Shown piece after piece: positions 35,313-44,533 of a stretch of 57,407 nt of DNA. The notes under the pieces were generated by a model, which did no database searches, was not told the DNA's origin, and worked only from the letters and a program-made list of their open reading frames with translations. Both the position numbers and the translations under genes were made by a program. Source of the DNA: Tolypothrix campylonemoides VB511288. GTDB lineage: Bacteria; Cyanobacteriota; Cyanobacteriia; Cyanobacteriales; Nostocaceae. The stretch lies in the NCBI GenBank assembly GCA_000828075.3, contig JXCB02000033.1:173857-231263 (forward strand), in the 5' to 3' direction. Positions within the stretch are counted from its first letter, which is position 1; every line of letters begins with the position of its first letter.

Positions 35313-36152
35313 GAATTCAAATTCAGAAATGTCTAGCTCATCATGAGCGGGATCAACGATTAGTAGTTCAGTATATAAAAACCAACTGAGAAGATGAGCA
35401 TTTATTTAATAAACTTTACAGTTAATTTTTCGCAATTATGGGAGCAAATCTAGTATAGATTCTGATAGAAAACTTGTTTCTCGCATCTACCATCAGGTAT
35501 ATAAGCTAAAAAGTAAACACTCTTAAGGTTTATTTCAACAAGTTTACTTCTCGTAAGCTTAACATTTCTTTTCAAACTCTAAAGTGTTTCTCATAATTCA
35601 CCAATGCTCTTGAATAGACTTAAGAAGAACGCAGAACACAGAACGCAGTAATCAGAATATCCCCACAAGGAGAATCCGGGGGTATAACAATGCGGAAAAC
35701 TTTCTTTTTCTCCTTCATGACTGGATAAAATATAAATAAAGCAAATAGTTTAGTTTTTAAGTGTTAAAATTATCTTATATTAAATAGAGTAACTCTTTAT
35801 TAAGACTACAAAAACTCACTGATTCGGTACAGAGAAATAACTTACTCCTGAGCAATGGTTTCGGCGAAGCCCTCCAAAGAGCGCTGCTTCACCAGGATGC
35901 ATGAAAATTTCTTCCCCCTACACCCCACACCCTACACCCTACACCCCTATTTTCAAGCTAGATAGGTAGAAATAAACCGAACTATGTTAAGAAATGTAAA
36001 AGCTTCTAAAACCCTGACCAATGACTAATGACTAATGACAGTCCTTAACGAGTTAACTTTATTTGTACCGACCTACTTATCAAAGAGCTTAATACTGCAT
36101 AAGTTCAACCGCGCAACTTTTATAACAAAGTAATTATAGGAGATAGATTGTT
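35313..36152. other. Upstream region of the caspase gene, repeats only
   Basis: Eight hundred bases without a gene. They hold CAGAACACAGAACGCAG filler (about 35630), a CCCTACACCC tandem repeat (35916-35948) and a roughly 48-base segment (35945-35996) nearly repeated from 6673-6720. Tandem AATGACT units (36015-36040) follow. AGGAG at about 36140 serves the caspase gene. Confidence 0.55.
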
Positions 36153-38678
36153 ATGACTCGCAACATCTATGCATTACTGGTAGGTATCGACAACTACCCC
36201 GCGCCTGTTAGTCCTCTCAAAGGTTGCATTAATGATGTCATTGCGATAGAAGAATATTTGCGATCGCGGGTGAAAACAGAAGGATGGAATTTACACTTAA
36301 AAACTCTTAAAGATGAGCAAGCAACGCGCCAAGCAATCATTGATAATTTTCGCTCTTCTTTGTGTCAGGCAAATAGCAACGATGTTGCATTATTTTATTA
36401 CAGTGGTCATGGTTCCCGAGAGCCAGCACCACCAGAATTTTGGCATTTGCAACCCAATAGATTGAATGAAACCCTAGTTTGTTATGAGAGCCGTCTTCCA
36501 GGAGGATGGGATTTAGCAGATAAGGAATTAGCCAAGTTAATCTCAGAAGTTGCTCAAAAAAATCCCCATATTACCCTGATTTTTGATTGCTGTCATTCTG
36601 GTTCGGGAACTAGAGATCCATTCCAGGAAACCGCAGTCCGTGAATATGCGACTGATGAGCGATCGCGTCCTTTAGATAGTTTTATTTTTTCACCCCAAGA
36701 GATTCAAAATTTAATATCATCAGATAAACAAACTTCTGGTTGGAACTTACCCAGAGGACAACATATTTTGTTTGCATCTTGTCAAGACTCGGAAACCGCT
36801 AAAGAATATCGTGCAGATGGCGAACACCGGGGAGCATTTTGTTACTTTTTGACGCAAACTCTTCAGCAAACCCAAGGAAATTTGACTTATCGAGATTTAT
36901 TTAAACGAACTAATGCTTTAGTACGCAGTAAAATTAAACAACAATCCCCGCAGTTAGAAGCAATCGATACAAGAGATTTAAACCAATTATTTTTAGGTGG
37001 TGCAATTAGCGATCGCCATCCCTACTATACTGTGTCATATCACAAAGAATATGGTTGGGTAATTGATGGTGGTGCGGTACATGGTGTACCTCGTCGGGAT
37101 GGTTCCGAAACTATGCATTTGGCTCTTTTCTCGATTGAAACTCAAGGACAAGATTTGCGAAAACTATCGAATAAAATCGGAGAAGCTCAAGTAACAGAAG
37201 TTTTACCGCAATTGAGTAAAGTCACAATTAGCAATGTTACCAACTTAGACCAAGAACAAACTTTTAAAGCCGTCATTACCAGCTTACCTTTACCGCCCAA
37301 AGGTGTACGCTTTGCAGGCGACGCAGAAGGCGTGCAATTCTTACAACAAGCATTACAAAGCATTACAGATAATAATCAACCTTCGCTATACGTACGAGAA
37401 GTTAGCGACAGCGAAAAAGCAGAATTTAAGGTATTGGCTTGTAACGGAGAATATATCATTACTCGACCTGCTGATGGTTTACCAATAGTTAATGAAATTC
37501 AAGGGTATACCAAAGATAGTGCCATTAAAGTCATTCAACGACTCGAACATATTACCCGGTGGACAAATCTGAGCGAACTTTCCAGCCCGGCGAATAGTCG
37601 CATTCGCCCTGATGCAATCTTGATGGAAATTTATCAAGGTGATAAAGTCTTGTCAGATGGTGAAATCCACCTCAATTACTATCAAGATGATAGCGGTAAG
37701 TGGAAGCAACCTACTTTTCAAATTAAACTCAAAAATACCAGTGATGAAACCCTCTATTGTGCGTTACTTGATTTAACCGAACAATTCGCGATTTATTCGA
37801 TTTTTGAAGCTGGTTATGTCAAACTTGAACCAAACCAAGAAGCTTGGGCGTTAGGTGGAAAATCGATTCGTGCTAGCGTTCCCCAAGAGTTATGGGAACA
37901 GGGAATTACTGAATATCAAGATATCTTGAAACTTATTGTTTGCACCGCAGAATTTGATGCTAGGCTTCTAGAACAGGAGAAACTCGATTTACCGCGTCAA
38001 AAATATACTCGCCGCAGTTTGCAGAAAAGTACTCTCAACCGTTTAATGAGTCGCCTGCAAGAGCGTGATTTAATCACTGATGATGAAGCAGAGGAATACG
38101 ATGATTGGGTGACTTCTCAAGTCGTAATTAAAACTATTAGACCCCTAGAAACGACAACTGTCCCCAACTCTGGGAATGGAGTTTCTCTCGGTGCTGGAGT
38201 ATTATTAAAAGCTCATCCACACTTACAAGCTAACGCCCGCCTAACAAATATTTCCCCATCCACCAGAGATGTAGACAATCATCATTTACCACCATTGTTA
38301 CGGGACGGAACAATCAGTCAATCCTTTGTATTAACTAGCGCTCGGGGAATCGGACCAGGTTCAAACGTGTTAGAACTAAGGGATGTAAATGCTGAAACTA
38401 TCCCAACAGTCACCCGCGAAGAACCCCTGAAATTAATTGTTGATACCCCCTTAGCACCGGGAGAAAAAGTTTTACCAATTGCTTATGATGGCGAATTTTA
38501 TCTTCCCTTGGGAGTTGGATATTCTCGTAACGGTAGAACTGAAATAAGATTAGAACGTCTACCAGAACCGGAAAACCAAGGAGAACGCGATTTAAAAGGT
38601 GCTTTCCGGATTTTCTTCCAGAAAATAGCAAGTGAAAAACTAGGATTAGAAAAATTGGGATTAGAAGGGCTAGAGTAG
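36153..38678 (+). CDS. Caspase-family protease (metacaspase-like) with C-terminal domains
   Basis: The 841-residue protein opens with a peptidase C14 domain (1-290). YALLVGIDNYPAPVSPLKGC is followed by catalytic His86 (FYYSGHGS) and Cys147 (LIFDCCHSG), with acidic residues lining an Arg/Lys-preferring pocket as in metacaspases. A beta-rich region around 300-400 and a DUF4384-like domain at about 490-600 (GKWKQPTFQIKLKNTSDETL, YCALLDLTEQFAIYSIF) follow. The end, LKGAFRIFFQKIASEKLGLE, is where related cyanobacterial proteins run on into an alpha/beta hydrolase. Here a stop intervenes and the hydrolase survives only as a fragment. It is probably a cytosolic regulated-death or stress protease. 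RBS: AGGAGATAG before ATG. Confidence 0.9.
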   Translation: MTRNIYALLVGIDNYPAPVSPLKGCINDVIAIEEYLRSRVKTEGWNLHLKTLKDEQATRQAIIDNFRSSLCQANSNDVALFYYSGHGSREPAPPEFWHLQPNRLNETLVCYESRLPGGWDLADKELAKLISEVAQKNPHITLIFDCCHSGSGTRDPFQETAVREYATDERSRPLDSFIFSPQEIQNLISSDKQTSGWNLPRGQHILFASCQDSETAKEYRADGEHRGAFCYFLTQTLQQTQGNLTYRDLFKRTNALVRSKIKQQSPQLEAIDTRDLNQLFLGGAISDRHPYYTVSYHKEYGWVIDGGAVHGVPRRDGSETMHLALFSIETQGQDLRKLSNKIGEAQVTEVLPQLSKVTISNVTNLDQEQTFKAVITSLPLPPKGVRFAGDAEGVQFLQQALQSITDNNQPSLYVREVSDSEKAEFKVLACNGEYIITRPADGLPIVNEIQGYTKDSAIKVIQRLEHITRWTNLSELSSPANSRIRPDAILMEIYQGDKVLSDGEIHLNYYQDDSGKWKQPTFQIKLKNTSDETLYCALLDLTEQFAIYSIFEAGYVKLEPNQEAWALGGKSIRASVPQELWEQGITEYQDILKLIVCTAEFDARLLEQEKLDLPRQKYTRRSLQKSTLNRLMSRLQERDLITDDEAEEYDDWVTSQVVIKTIRPLETTTVPNSGNGVSLGAGVLLKAHPHLQANARLTNISPSTRDVDNHHLPPLLRDGTISQSFVLTSARGIGPGSNVLELRDVNAETIPTVTREEPLKLIVDTPLAPGEKVLPIAYDGEFYLPLGVGYSRNGRTEIRLERLPEPENQGERDLKGAFRIFFQKIASEKLGLEKLGLEGLE

Positions 38679-39133
38679 AAGACTGGGCAATTATGTTAAT
38701 AACACTTGGGTTAAATAGCTTATCTACAGTCGCTTTACCCGTGAAAATATTAGGTAGTTTAGTTGCTGCTGTTGAAAGCATTGACATTTCACTAGATCAA
38801 ATGCGAATGGGGTCAGATTTTCTTAAATCCTTGGCTGTAAGTCCAGACCCCGGTATTCCCTATTCTATCGTTGCTGGGGATAACTCGATTCTATCTGCAA
38901 CAATTGAAAAGGAGAAATTGCAGCGACTCATGCAAAAACTGCGAAATAAATCAATAGACTTAGCTTTCTTCGGTCAACCCAATGATACAGCTGTAAGCGT
39001 GAAGAGTATCACAAGCGTGAACAGCGATCGCGTTCCCCAACCTCAAATTCATCAAGTTAGTTCCGATCACATGAGTTACTTCAGCGATAAAGAAGGATTA
39101 ACCGCACTTGCTACTGTGTTGATGGGAATCTAA
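38679..39133 (+). pseudogene. Alpha/beta-hydrolase C-terminal remnant, once fused to the caspase gene
   Basis: In a different frame from the caspase gene, an open stretch without start-codon context reads WAIMLITLGLNSLSTVALPV, ASPDPGI-like SPDPGIPYSIVAGDNSIL, FFGQPNDTAVSVKSITSVNS and VSSDHMSYFS (catalytic His of a lipase-type fold). The nucleophile-bearing first half is absent. I infer an ancestral caspase-hydrolase fusion in which a deletion plus frameshift near 38670 removed the centre. The ATG at 38693 has no RBS, so independent expression is doubtful, though not impossible. Confidence 0.72.
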
Positions 39134-39284
39134 GACAAATCCAATTAGATTGGATCTGTTTGTTCTAGTAAAGAATGTAGGTGTGTGACGCAACGAAAAT
39201 ATATTATCTCAAATCAATAATCTATGTAGCGTCACGCACCAAGGAGGAATAGTATATAAAACTACATGAAATCAGAGGTATGTT

Positions 39285-42197
39285 GTGAATATCACTGAAG
39301 ATGAAATATTTAGCGAAACAGAAGCGATCGCCAAGAATGGATTTGAACGCAACCTGGCATTTATCATCGGCATCAATAACTACAGTAACGGCATTTCCCC
39401 CTTGAAAACCGCCGTCAACGATGCCAAAAAACTTGTAGAAGTTCTCCGGGAAAAGTATAAATATCAAGTTTGGGTATGTTTGGATGAAGTTGCAACCCTG
39501 ACTAACTTAAATCAACTTTTAGAAAGAACATTACCAGAACAAGTTAGTGAAAATGACCGCTTGTTATTTTACTTTGCCGGTCATGGAGTCGCCCTCAATG
39601 GCGATGATGGTCCTGCAGGTTACTTAATTCCTCAAGATGCAAAAGGGGGTGATACTGATAGTTATCTGCCGATGACGAAGTTACACGATGCTTTAAATAA
39701 ACTACCCTGTCGTCATTTTTTGGGGATTCTCGATTGTTGTTTTGCTGGCGCTTTTCGGTGGTCGAGTACGAGGGATTTATTAACTGCACCAGAAGTCATC
39801 CACAAAGAACGTTATGACCGTTTTATTGCTGATGCAGCATGGCAAATAATTACTTCCTCAGCCTCCGACCAAAAAGCATTTGATAACTTTAATTTAGATA
39901 CCCAACGCGGTCAAGTCGGTAATCATTCGCCTTTTGCTGCTGCATTATTAGAAGCCCTCGAAGGTGCAGCAGATGCTTATCCTCCCGCCAAAGATGGTAA
40001 ACCTGCGGGAGATGGAGTCATTACAGCAACGGAATTATATTTACATTTACGCGATAGAGTGGAAATTTCCACCGAAAAATACCGTCTTCGCCAAACACCT
40101 GGTATTTGGTGTTTAAACAAACATGATAAAGGCGAGTATATCTTTCTTACCCCCGGACATGAACTAAATTTACCACCCGCGCCACCTTTAGATGAGTCAC
40201 AAAATCCCTATCGTGGTTTAAAGTCATTTGACGAAGAACACAGCGAACTATTTTTTGGTAGAACCGAACTAGTAGAAAAGTTACAAGCTTTTGTCAAAAT
40301 CCATCCTCTCACTGTGGTACTCGGTGCTAGTGGTTCGGGTAAATCCAGTGTGGTTAAAGCCGGATTAATTCCCAAGTTGAAAAAAGAAACTAAAGAAACT
40401 AGCAATAAATGGTGTATTTTGTCACCTATACGCCCTGGTGAAACCCCTTTTCGAGCATTGAATAATGCCCTTGTTGATGCCCAATTACCAAAAGTAGAGT
40501 TACAAAATCAACAAAAAACTCTGACTGAAAGTATTGCTGTCTGGGCTAAAAATAATCCCAATTCCAAATTATTAATCTTTATTGACCAAAGCGAAGAAAT
40601 AATTACACTCTGTCACTCGGAGAATGAGCGCAAAGAGTTTTTCCAACAGATTCTTACAGCTATTAATGCCCATCGGGATAAATTACGAGTAGTGTTAAGC
40701 CTACGTTCTGACTTTGAACCACAAGTCAGAGATGCTGGCTTAAAGTTTGTCCCCACAGTTCTGCAATTGGGAAACACAGCGCTAAAAAATCGTTGGCAAA
40801 GCGGACGATTTATTGTACCAGCCATGACACGAGGAGAACTGCGCCAAGCGATTGAAAAACCCGCAGAAGCACGAGTGATGTATTTTCAACCTCACGAATT
40901 AGTAGAACAATTAATTGATGAAGTGGATAATATGCCAGGGGCATTACCGCTGCTTTCTTTTGCGTTGAGGGAACTTTATCTCAAGTATTTAAAGCGACAA
41001 CGGGATGCTGAGAGTAGAGGTATCACGATTGACCGGGCAATAACTCAAAAAGATTATCAAGATTTGGGAGGAGTCATCCAATCACTGACTCAAAGAGCTG
41101 ATGAAGAATATGAGGCGTTAGTTAAAGAGAATCCAGCTTATGCCCAGATTATCCGCTATGTGATGCTACGGATGGTTGCCCTTGGTGGAGGTGAATTAGC
41201 ACGCAGACAAGTCCCGTTATCAGAATTAGAATATCCGCCAGAGAAAGATGGTTTAGTTAAACAAGTCATTGAGCGCTTTACTAATGCACGGTTATTGGTA
41301 AAAGGAGAAGATGCTGAAGGTAATTTCTATGTGGAACCAGCTCATGATGCTTTGGTGCGGAGTTGGGGAAGACTGCTAAATTGGGTAAAAGAGGAGAAAA
41401 ACTTAAGATTGCAACGCCGTTTAACACCTGCTGCCTTAGAGTGGAAAAGCCAGCAACAGGCACGGTTTCTTTGGAATGCTGACCCCTACCTGGATGTGTT
41501 GCAAAAAGAGGTACTTAACTCACAGAACAACAACTGGTTGAACCAGTTAGAAACTGAGTTTGTCCAACAAAGCATTAGGCAAAAACAAAAAGATACCCGT
41601 TCGCGTTGGGGCATTGGGGTCACTGTGTCGCTGGTCATCACAACATCTGTTGCATCCGCAGCGACATTTGTAGGGACAGTATGGTCTAACTTGACAAATA
41701 AACCAAATGTCATATTTGCTTCTCCTGGGCAAGAGATTCAAGGAACTACAGACTATACATTCTCGTATAATCCTTCTACTCAAAGAGCCTTTGGTTCAAA
41801 CGTAAATCACCAAATTGTGTTCGGTATCCCCAAAAATACACAAGATTGCATAGATGTTCGTCAACTTCCAGATGGGGAAAAATCCGAAAAGGGAAAGCGT
41901 TTCAATATAACTGCACCAAAAGAGCCAGGAGTCTATTACATTGAATTCGCCATAGACTTAGAGTACTCTTGTGACGTACCTAGAGGTAGGTGGGTACGTG
42001 GAGAATATGGAAACGTTCCTGGGCAATCAAAATTAGGAATTGTTGTAATCGGGAATGTATTTAACTTCTCTATCTATAGCAAGATTTTGGATGCCTACTC
42101 TAAAAATGTACCTACTTCATACGTTCTAACTGGTGATGAACATAAGCGTTCGGGTGGCTATGTTGCTTTAAAAGACTTTAAGTTTGACAAAAAATAG
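39285..42197 (+). CDS. Caspase-nSTAND NTPase with membrane anchor and unknown C-terminal domain
   Basis: The 970-residue protein starts at GTG after GAGG. Domains: a caspase-like protease at 20-285 (His100 in FYFAGHG, Cys152 in LDCCFAG) and an nSTAND1 NTPase at 306-700. The NTPase has NPYRGLKSFDEEHSELFFGR, Walker A GASGSGKSS at 347-355, Walker B KLLIFIDQSEEI and the winged-helix GALPLLSFALREL. A helical stalk follows, then one transmembrane helix at about 775-800 (VSLVITTSVASAATFVGTVW). The last roughly 165 residues are beta-rich with two Cys and have no recognised family. STAND proteins use the C-terminal part as sensor, so this one may sense a signal across or at the membrane and fire the protease. 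Confidence 0.88.
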   Translation: MNITEDEIFSETEAIAKNGFERNLAFIIGINNYSNGISPLKTAVNDAKKLVEVLREKYKYQVWVCLDEVATLTNLNQLLERTLPEQVSENDRLLFYFAGHGVALNGDDGPAGYLIPQDAKGGDTDSYLPMTKLHDALNKLPCRHFLGILDCCFAGAFRWSSTRDLLTAPEVIHKERYDRFIADAAWQIITSSASDQKAFDNFNLDTQRGQVGNHSPFAAALLEALEGAADAYPPAKDGKPAGDGVITATELYLHLRDRVEISTEKYRLRQTPGIWCLNKHDKGEYIFLTPGHELNLPPAPPLDESQNPYRGLKSFDEEHSELFFGRTELVEKLQAFVKIHPLTVVLGASGSGKSSVVKAGLIPKLKKETKETSNKWCILSPIRPGETPFRALNNALVDAQLPKVELQNQQKTLTESIAVWAKNNPNSKLLIFIDQSEEIITLCHSENERKEFFQQILTAINAHRDKLRVVLSLRSDFEPQVRDAGLKFVPTVLQLGNTALKNRWQSGRFIVPAMTRGELRQAIEKPAEARVMYFQPHELVEQLIDEVDNMPGALPLLSFALRELYLKYLKRQRDAESRGITIDRAITQKDYQDLGGVIQSLTQRADEEYEALVKENPAYAQIIRYVMLRMVALGGGELARRQVPLSELEYPPEKDGLVKQVIERFTNARLLVKGEDAEGNFYVEPAHDALVRSWGRLLNWVKEEKNLRLQRRLTPAALEWKSQQQARFLWNADPYLDVLQKEVLNSQNNNWLNQLETEFVQQSIRQKQKDTRSRWGIGVTVSLVITTSVASAATFVGTVWSNLTNKPNVIFASPGQEIQGTTDYTFSYNPSTQRAFGSNVNHQIVFGIPKNTQDCIDVRQLPDGEKSEKGKRFNITAPKEPGVYYIEFAIDLEYSCDVPRGRWVRGEYGNVPGQSKLGIVVIGNVFNFSIYSKILDAYSKNVPTSYVLTGDEHKRSGGYVALKDFKFDKK

Positions 42198-42478
42198 CGG
42201 CAATGGTTCCAAAAAATTTGTCAGCTTTGAAGATAAAGACAAATTAAAAATCATAATCCTTACTTATCAAGGTTTTTATCGATTGACCAATACTAATGAA
42301 ATAAGAGAAAGCGATCGCTTCTGGTGTGTATCTTTGTTCATAAGTAGTGCGGTTAAGGCTTATCGCCTCAATATTCTCTATGGCTGCTGGAGGAAGTTAA
42401 GCGATCGCCGTTTGAGGCAACTGTTCGTTAAAACTTCAGATATCATGGAGCTAATACCATCAATTAGGAGTTTTAAAC
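42198..42478. other. Spacer between the caspase-nSTAND and MNT genes
   Basis: Contains HIP1 sites (42311 and 42401) and no convincing gene. A 106-codon frame through it overlaps both neighbours and has no RBS, so it is not called. Confidence 0.5.
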
Positions 42479-42787
42479 ATGAAACAAAAAACTCTTCCTA
42501 TTAATTTATCTCAAGAAGATATTAAAGATTTTTGTCAACGTCACTCGATCCGCAAGTTGTCTTTATTTGGTTCAGTATTAAGAGATGATTTTACAAGAGA
42601 AAGTGATGTTGATGTTCTAGTAGAATTTGAACCGGGAAAAACTCCAGGTTTAGCTATTATTACGATGGAAGATGAGTTGTCAAATATAATAAATCGTCAG
42701 ATAGATTTAAGAACATTAGCAGATTTAAGCCGTTATTTTCGTGAGCAAGTCTTAGCGGAAGCAATGGTTATTTATGAGCAAAATTGA
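42479..42787 (+). CDS. mntA: MNT-type nucleotidyltransferase antitoxin (MntA-like)
   Basis: The 102-residue protein has the minimal nucleotidyltransferase motif LSLFGSVLRDDFTRESDVDV (GSx10DxD) followed by LVEFEPGKTPGLAIITMEDE and IDLRTLADLSRYFRE. In HEPN/MNT modules this enzyme AMPylates and silences the HepT ribonuclease. TTAGGAGTTTT precedes the ATG. The hepT gene overlaps its end by 14 bases, the classical order, but is interrupted by an insertion. The protein is complete. Confidence 0.9.
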   Translation: MKQKTLPINLSQEDIKDFCQRHSIRKLSLFGSVLRDDFTRESDVDVLVEFEPGKTPGLAIITMEDELSNIINRQIDLRTLADLSRYFREQVLAEAMVIYEQN

Positions 42788-43281
42788 TGACTTAACTCGG
42801 CTAAAACACATCAGAGATTCAGCAAAAGAGGCGTTATCTTTTGTGAATAATTGCACCAGAGAAGATTTAGATCGCAACAAAATGCTATCTTTAGCTCTAC
42901 TCACATCTTGCACCTATCCGTAGAAAACCGTACAAACCAAAAATATGTGCAATAAAGCTACATTATTTTTATTGGCTTTTCTCGCTATATAAAGGACTTT
43001 TGGTTTCATACTGAGTAACGAAGTACCATCAAATTTTCTTGGTGCAAGATGTGAGTCTAGTAAGATTAGTTGAAATCATGGGTGAAGCAGCTAATCATAT
43101 TTCTGAACCTTGCAAAGCTAAGTATTCAAAAATACCTTGGCGACAAATTATCGGCATGAGAAATCGGCTCATTCATGCTTATTTTGATGTTGATTTAGAT
43201 ATTATCTGGCAAGTAATCACTCAAGATTTAGGTTCACTTTTGATTGAGGTTGAAAAGGCAATTAAAGAATTAGAAACATAA
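42774..43281 (+). pseudogene. hepT: hepT toxin gene interrupted by a MITE
   Basis: The first exon-like piece (42774-42899) reads MSKIDDLTRLKHIRDSAKEA, then LSFVNNC and KMLSLAL. The second (43060-43281) continues VRLVEIMGEAANHISEPCKA, then WRQIIGMRNRLIHAYFDVDL. Joined, they give a perfect 115-residue HEPN/DUF86 toxin with the catalytic RNRLIH (Rx4-6H) motif. Removing bases 42900-43059 (the element plus one target copy) restores the frame. As it stands the toxin is cut at residue 42, with a stop at TAG shortly inside the element. Confidence 0.93.
42900..43055. mobile_element. MITE, 156 bp, in hepT
   Basis: The ends are perfect 15-base inverted repeats, CTCACATCTTGCACC (42900-42914) and GGTGCAAGATGTGAG (43041-43055). 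TCTA is duplicated at both borders (42896-42899 and 43056-43059). No gene is inside. TTGCACCTATC from the left end recurs at about 44208 and 44505, suggesting further family members or fragments 1.2-1.5 kb away. Confidence 0.93.
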
Positions 43282-43319
43282 ACTATAGGACTCATATTTG
43301 ATTTTTGAAATATACGTAG

Positions 43320-43347
43320 GGTGCGTTATGCCTCTGGCTAACGCACC
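43320..43347. repeat. REP-like palindrome GGTGCGTTA...TAACGCACC
   Basis: A perfect 9-bp inverted repeat with a 10-base loop, 39 bases after the end of hepT. This GTAGGGTGCGTTA...TAACGCACC motif is a widespread cyanobacterial intergenic repeat. It could terminate or protect the TA transcript. Confidence 0.7.
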
Positions 43348-43893
43348 ATCCAAAGGCTTTGGTGCCGTACTTTCGGCGATAACACACCCGAAACATACTT
43401 AGATTTTTTCATAAATCAAATCGGATTCCTATATGTGAACAGTTTAGCATAAGAGACCGTTTACAAAGTCAGTATTAAGTTTAATCGTGTAGAGAGAAAT
43501 CAGGTTTCTCACCAAACAACTAGGATTATGCTAAATGCTTAAATCCAAAAAACCGAGTTTCTTTGGTCTTAAAGTTTAGTTGATAAACAGCCTCTAATAG
43601 GTTCGGTAGAAACAATGATGATCAGCGTTTGCACCCGTTAGTTTCTCTAGGTTCAAAAGTCGGGAGGTAAACGCAGCTATACTTGTAGGGCTTATCGTCT
43701 GTTCAAAATTGGTACACAAGTGGGATCACATAAGCACTGATTTTCCAATCAGCTAATTTTTCGGTAGCCACTGTATTAATTATCGAGCGATAGCGAAGCG
43801 CTGCTGCTTTCAGCAGATCGCCATCTCTGTGACAATGTAAACAAGTAGTTACACAAAGGGGCAACAGGGAATTCCTTAGCCATCAGACTAAGC

Positions 43894-44061
43894 CTAATTT
43901 TTCTTTGTTTTACTTTCCTGTTCAGGCTCCTTGACCTCATGATTCTTAGATGTATTTTCTGAAGTATTCGGGTCTCTGTCTGTAACTCCAGGAGAACGAG
44001 AATCATCAGATGTTTGGTCTTCTGCGTCAGATTTTTTTGGTTTTTGATTTTCTGTATTCAT
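43894..44061 (-). CDS. Possible 55-aa disordered, charged small protein
   Basis: From ATG at 44061 the minus strand reads MNTENQKPKKSDAEDQTSDD, then SRSPGVTDRDPNTSENTSKN, and ends with a Lys/Glu-rich tail before TAG. It is almost free of hydrophobic residues. Such short, low-complexity acidic/basic proteins are seen in cyanobacterial genomes, but no RBS is visible and no family is recognised. Confidence 0.42.
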   Translation of the reverse strand: MNTENQKPKKSDAEDQTSDDSRSPGVTDRDPNTSENTSKNHEVKEPEQESKTKKN

Positions 44062-44296
44062 ACTGGAAGGAAAATATTATATATATTTTTCAGTACACCA
44101 AGTCACATTTTGGATGGTTTTTAACAGCATTCATATCCCTCCTAAGAGTTAATTTTGCTTTGGAGATAGGGAAACCGCATCTGGTGTCTAAAAGACGAGG
44201 AGTTTTGCACCTATCGTTTCATATCATCTCCGGCTAATTAGTTATGATTTTCACGTTGACTGCACCCCACCGCTTTATCCCCTCCCCCTCCGGGTT

Positions 44297-44336
44297 CGCC
44301 AGTTGCCTACGGAGGGAAACCCTCCTGCAGCACTGG
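44297..44336. repeat. Inverted copy of the dispersed stem-loop repeat
   Basis: CGCCAGTTGCCTACGGAGGG continues through AAACCCTCCTGCAGCACTGG. It is the reverse complement of the units at 20279-20320 and 32088-32127, with GAGGGAAACCCTC as the inner stem. Intergenic. Confidence 0.72.
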
Positions 44337-44533
44337 TCTCACCGCTTGCGGGGAACTCGGGGTCCCCTCTGGGGATTAGGGGCAGGGAGGTGAAGCGTAG
44401 CTTTACCGGGGTGGGGTTCTTAGGGGAATGATAAGTCTTTAAGCGGACATCATAATATCACACGAAATCTTTTTCATACATGATATCAGCAATGCCAAAC
44501 GAGGATTGCACCTATCTTTTACCTGATAAAGTT

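Larger units (their letters stand above)
43348..44533. other. 1.2-kb spacer before the CHAT gene
   Basis: Apart from the small frame at 43894-44061, the repeat at 44297-44336 and two TTGCACCTATC motifs resembling the hepT MITE end, nothing gene-like is seen. Bases 44380-44430 are G-rich filler. Confidence 0.5.

Noticed and set aside
42184-42504. 106-codon plus-strand frame between the caspase-nSTAND and MNT genes
   Set aside because: Overlaps both neighbours, no RBS, no recognisable protein features, and contains HIP1 palindromes.
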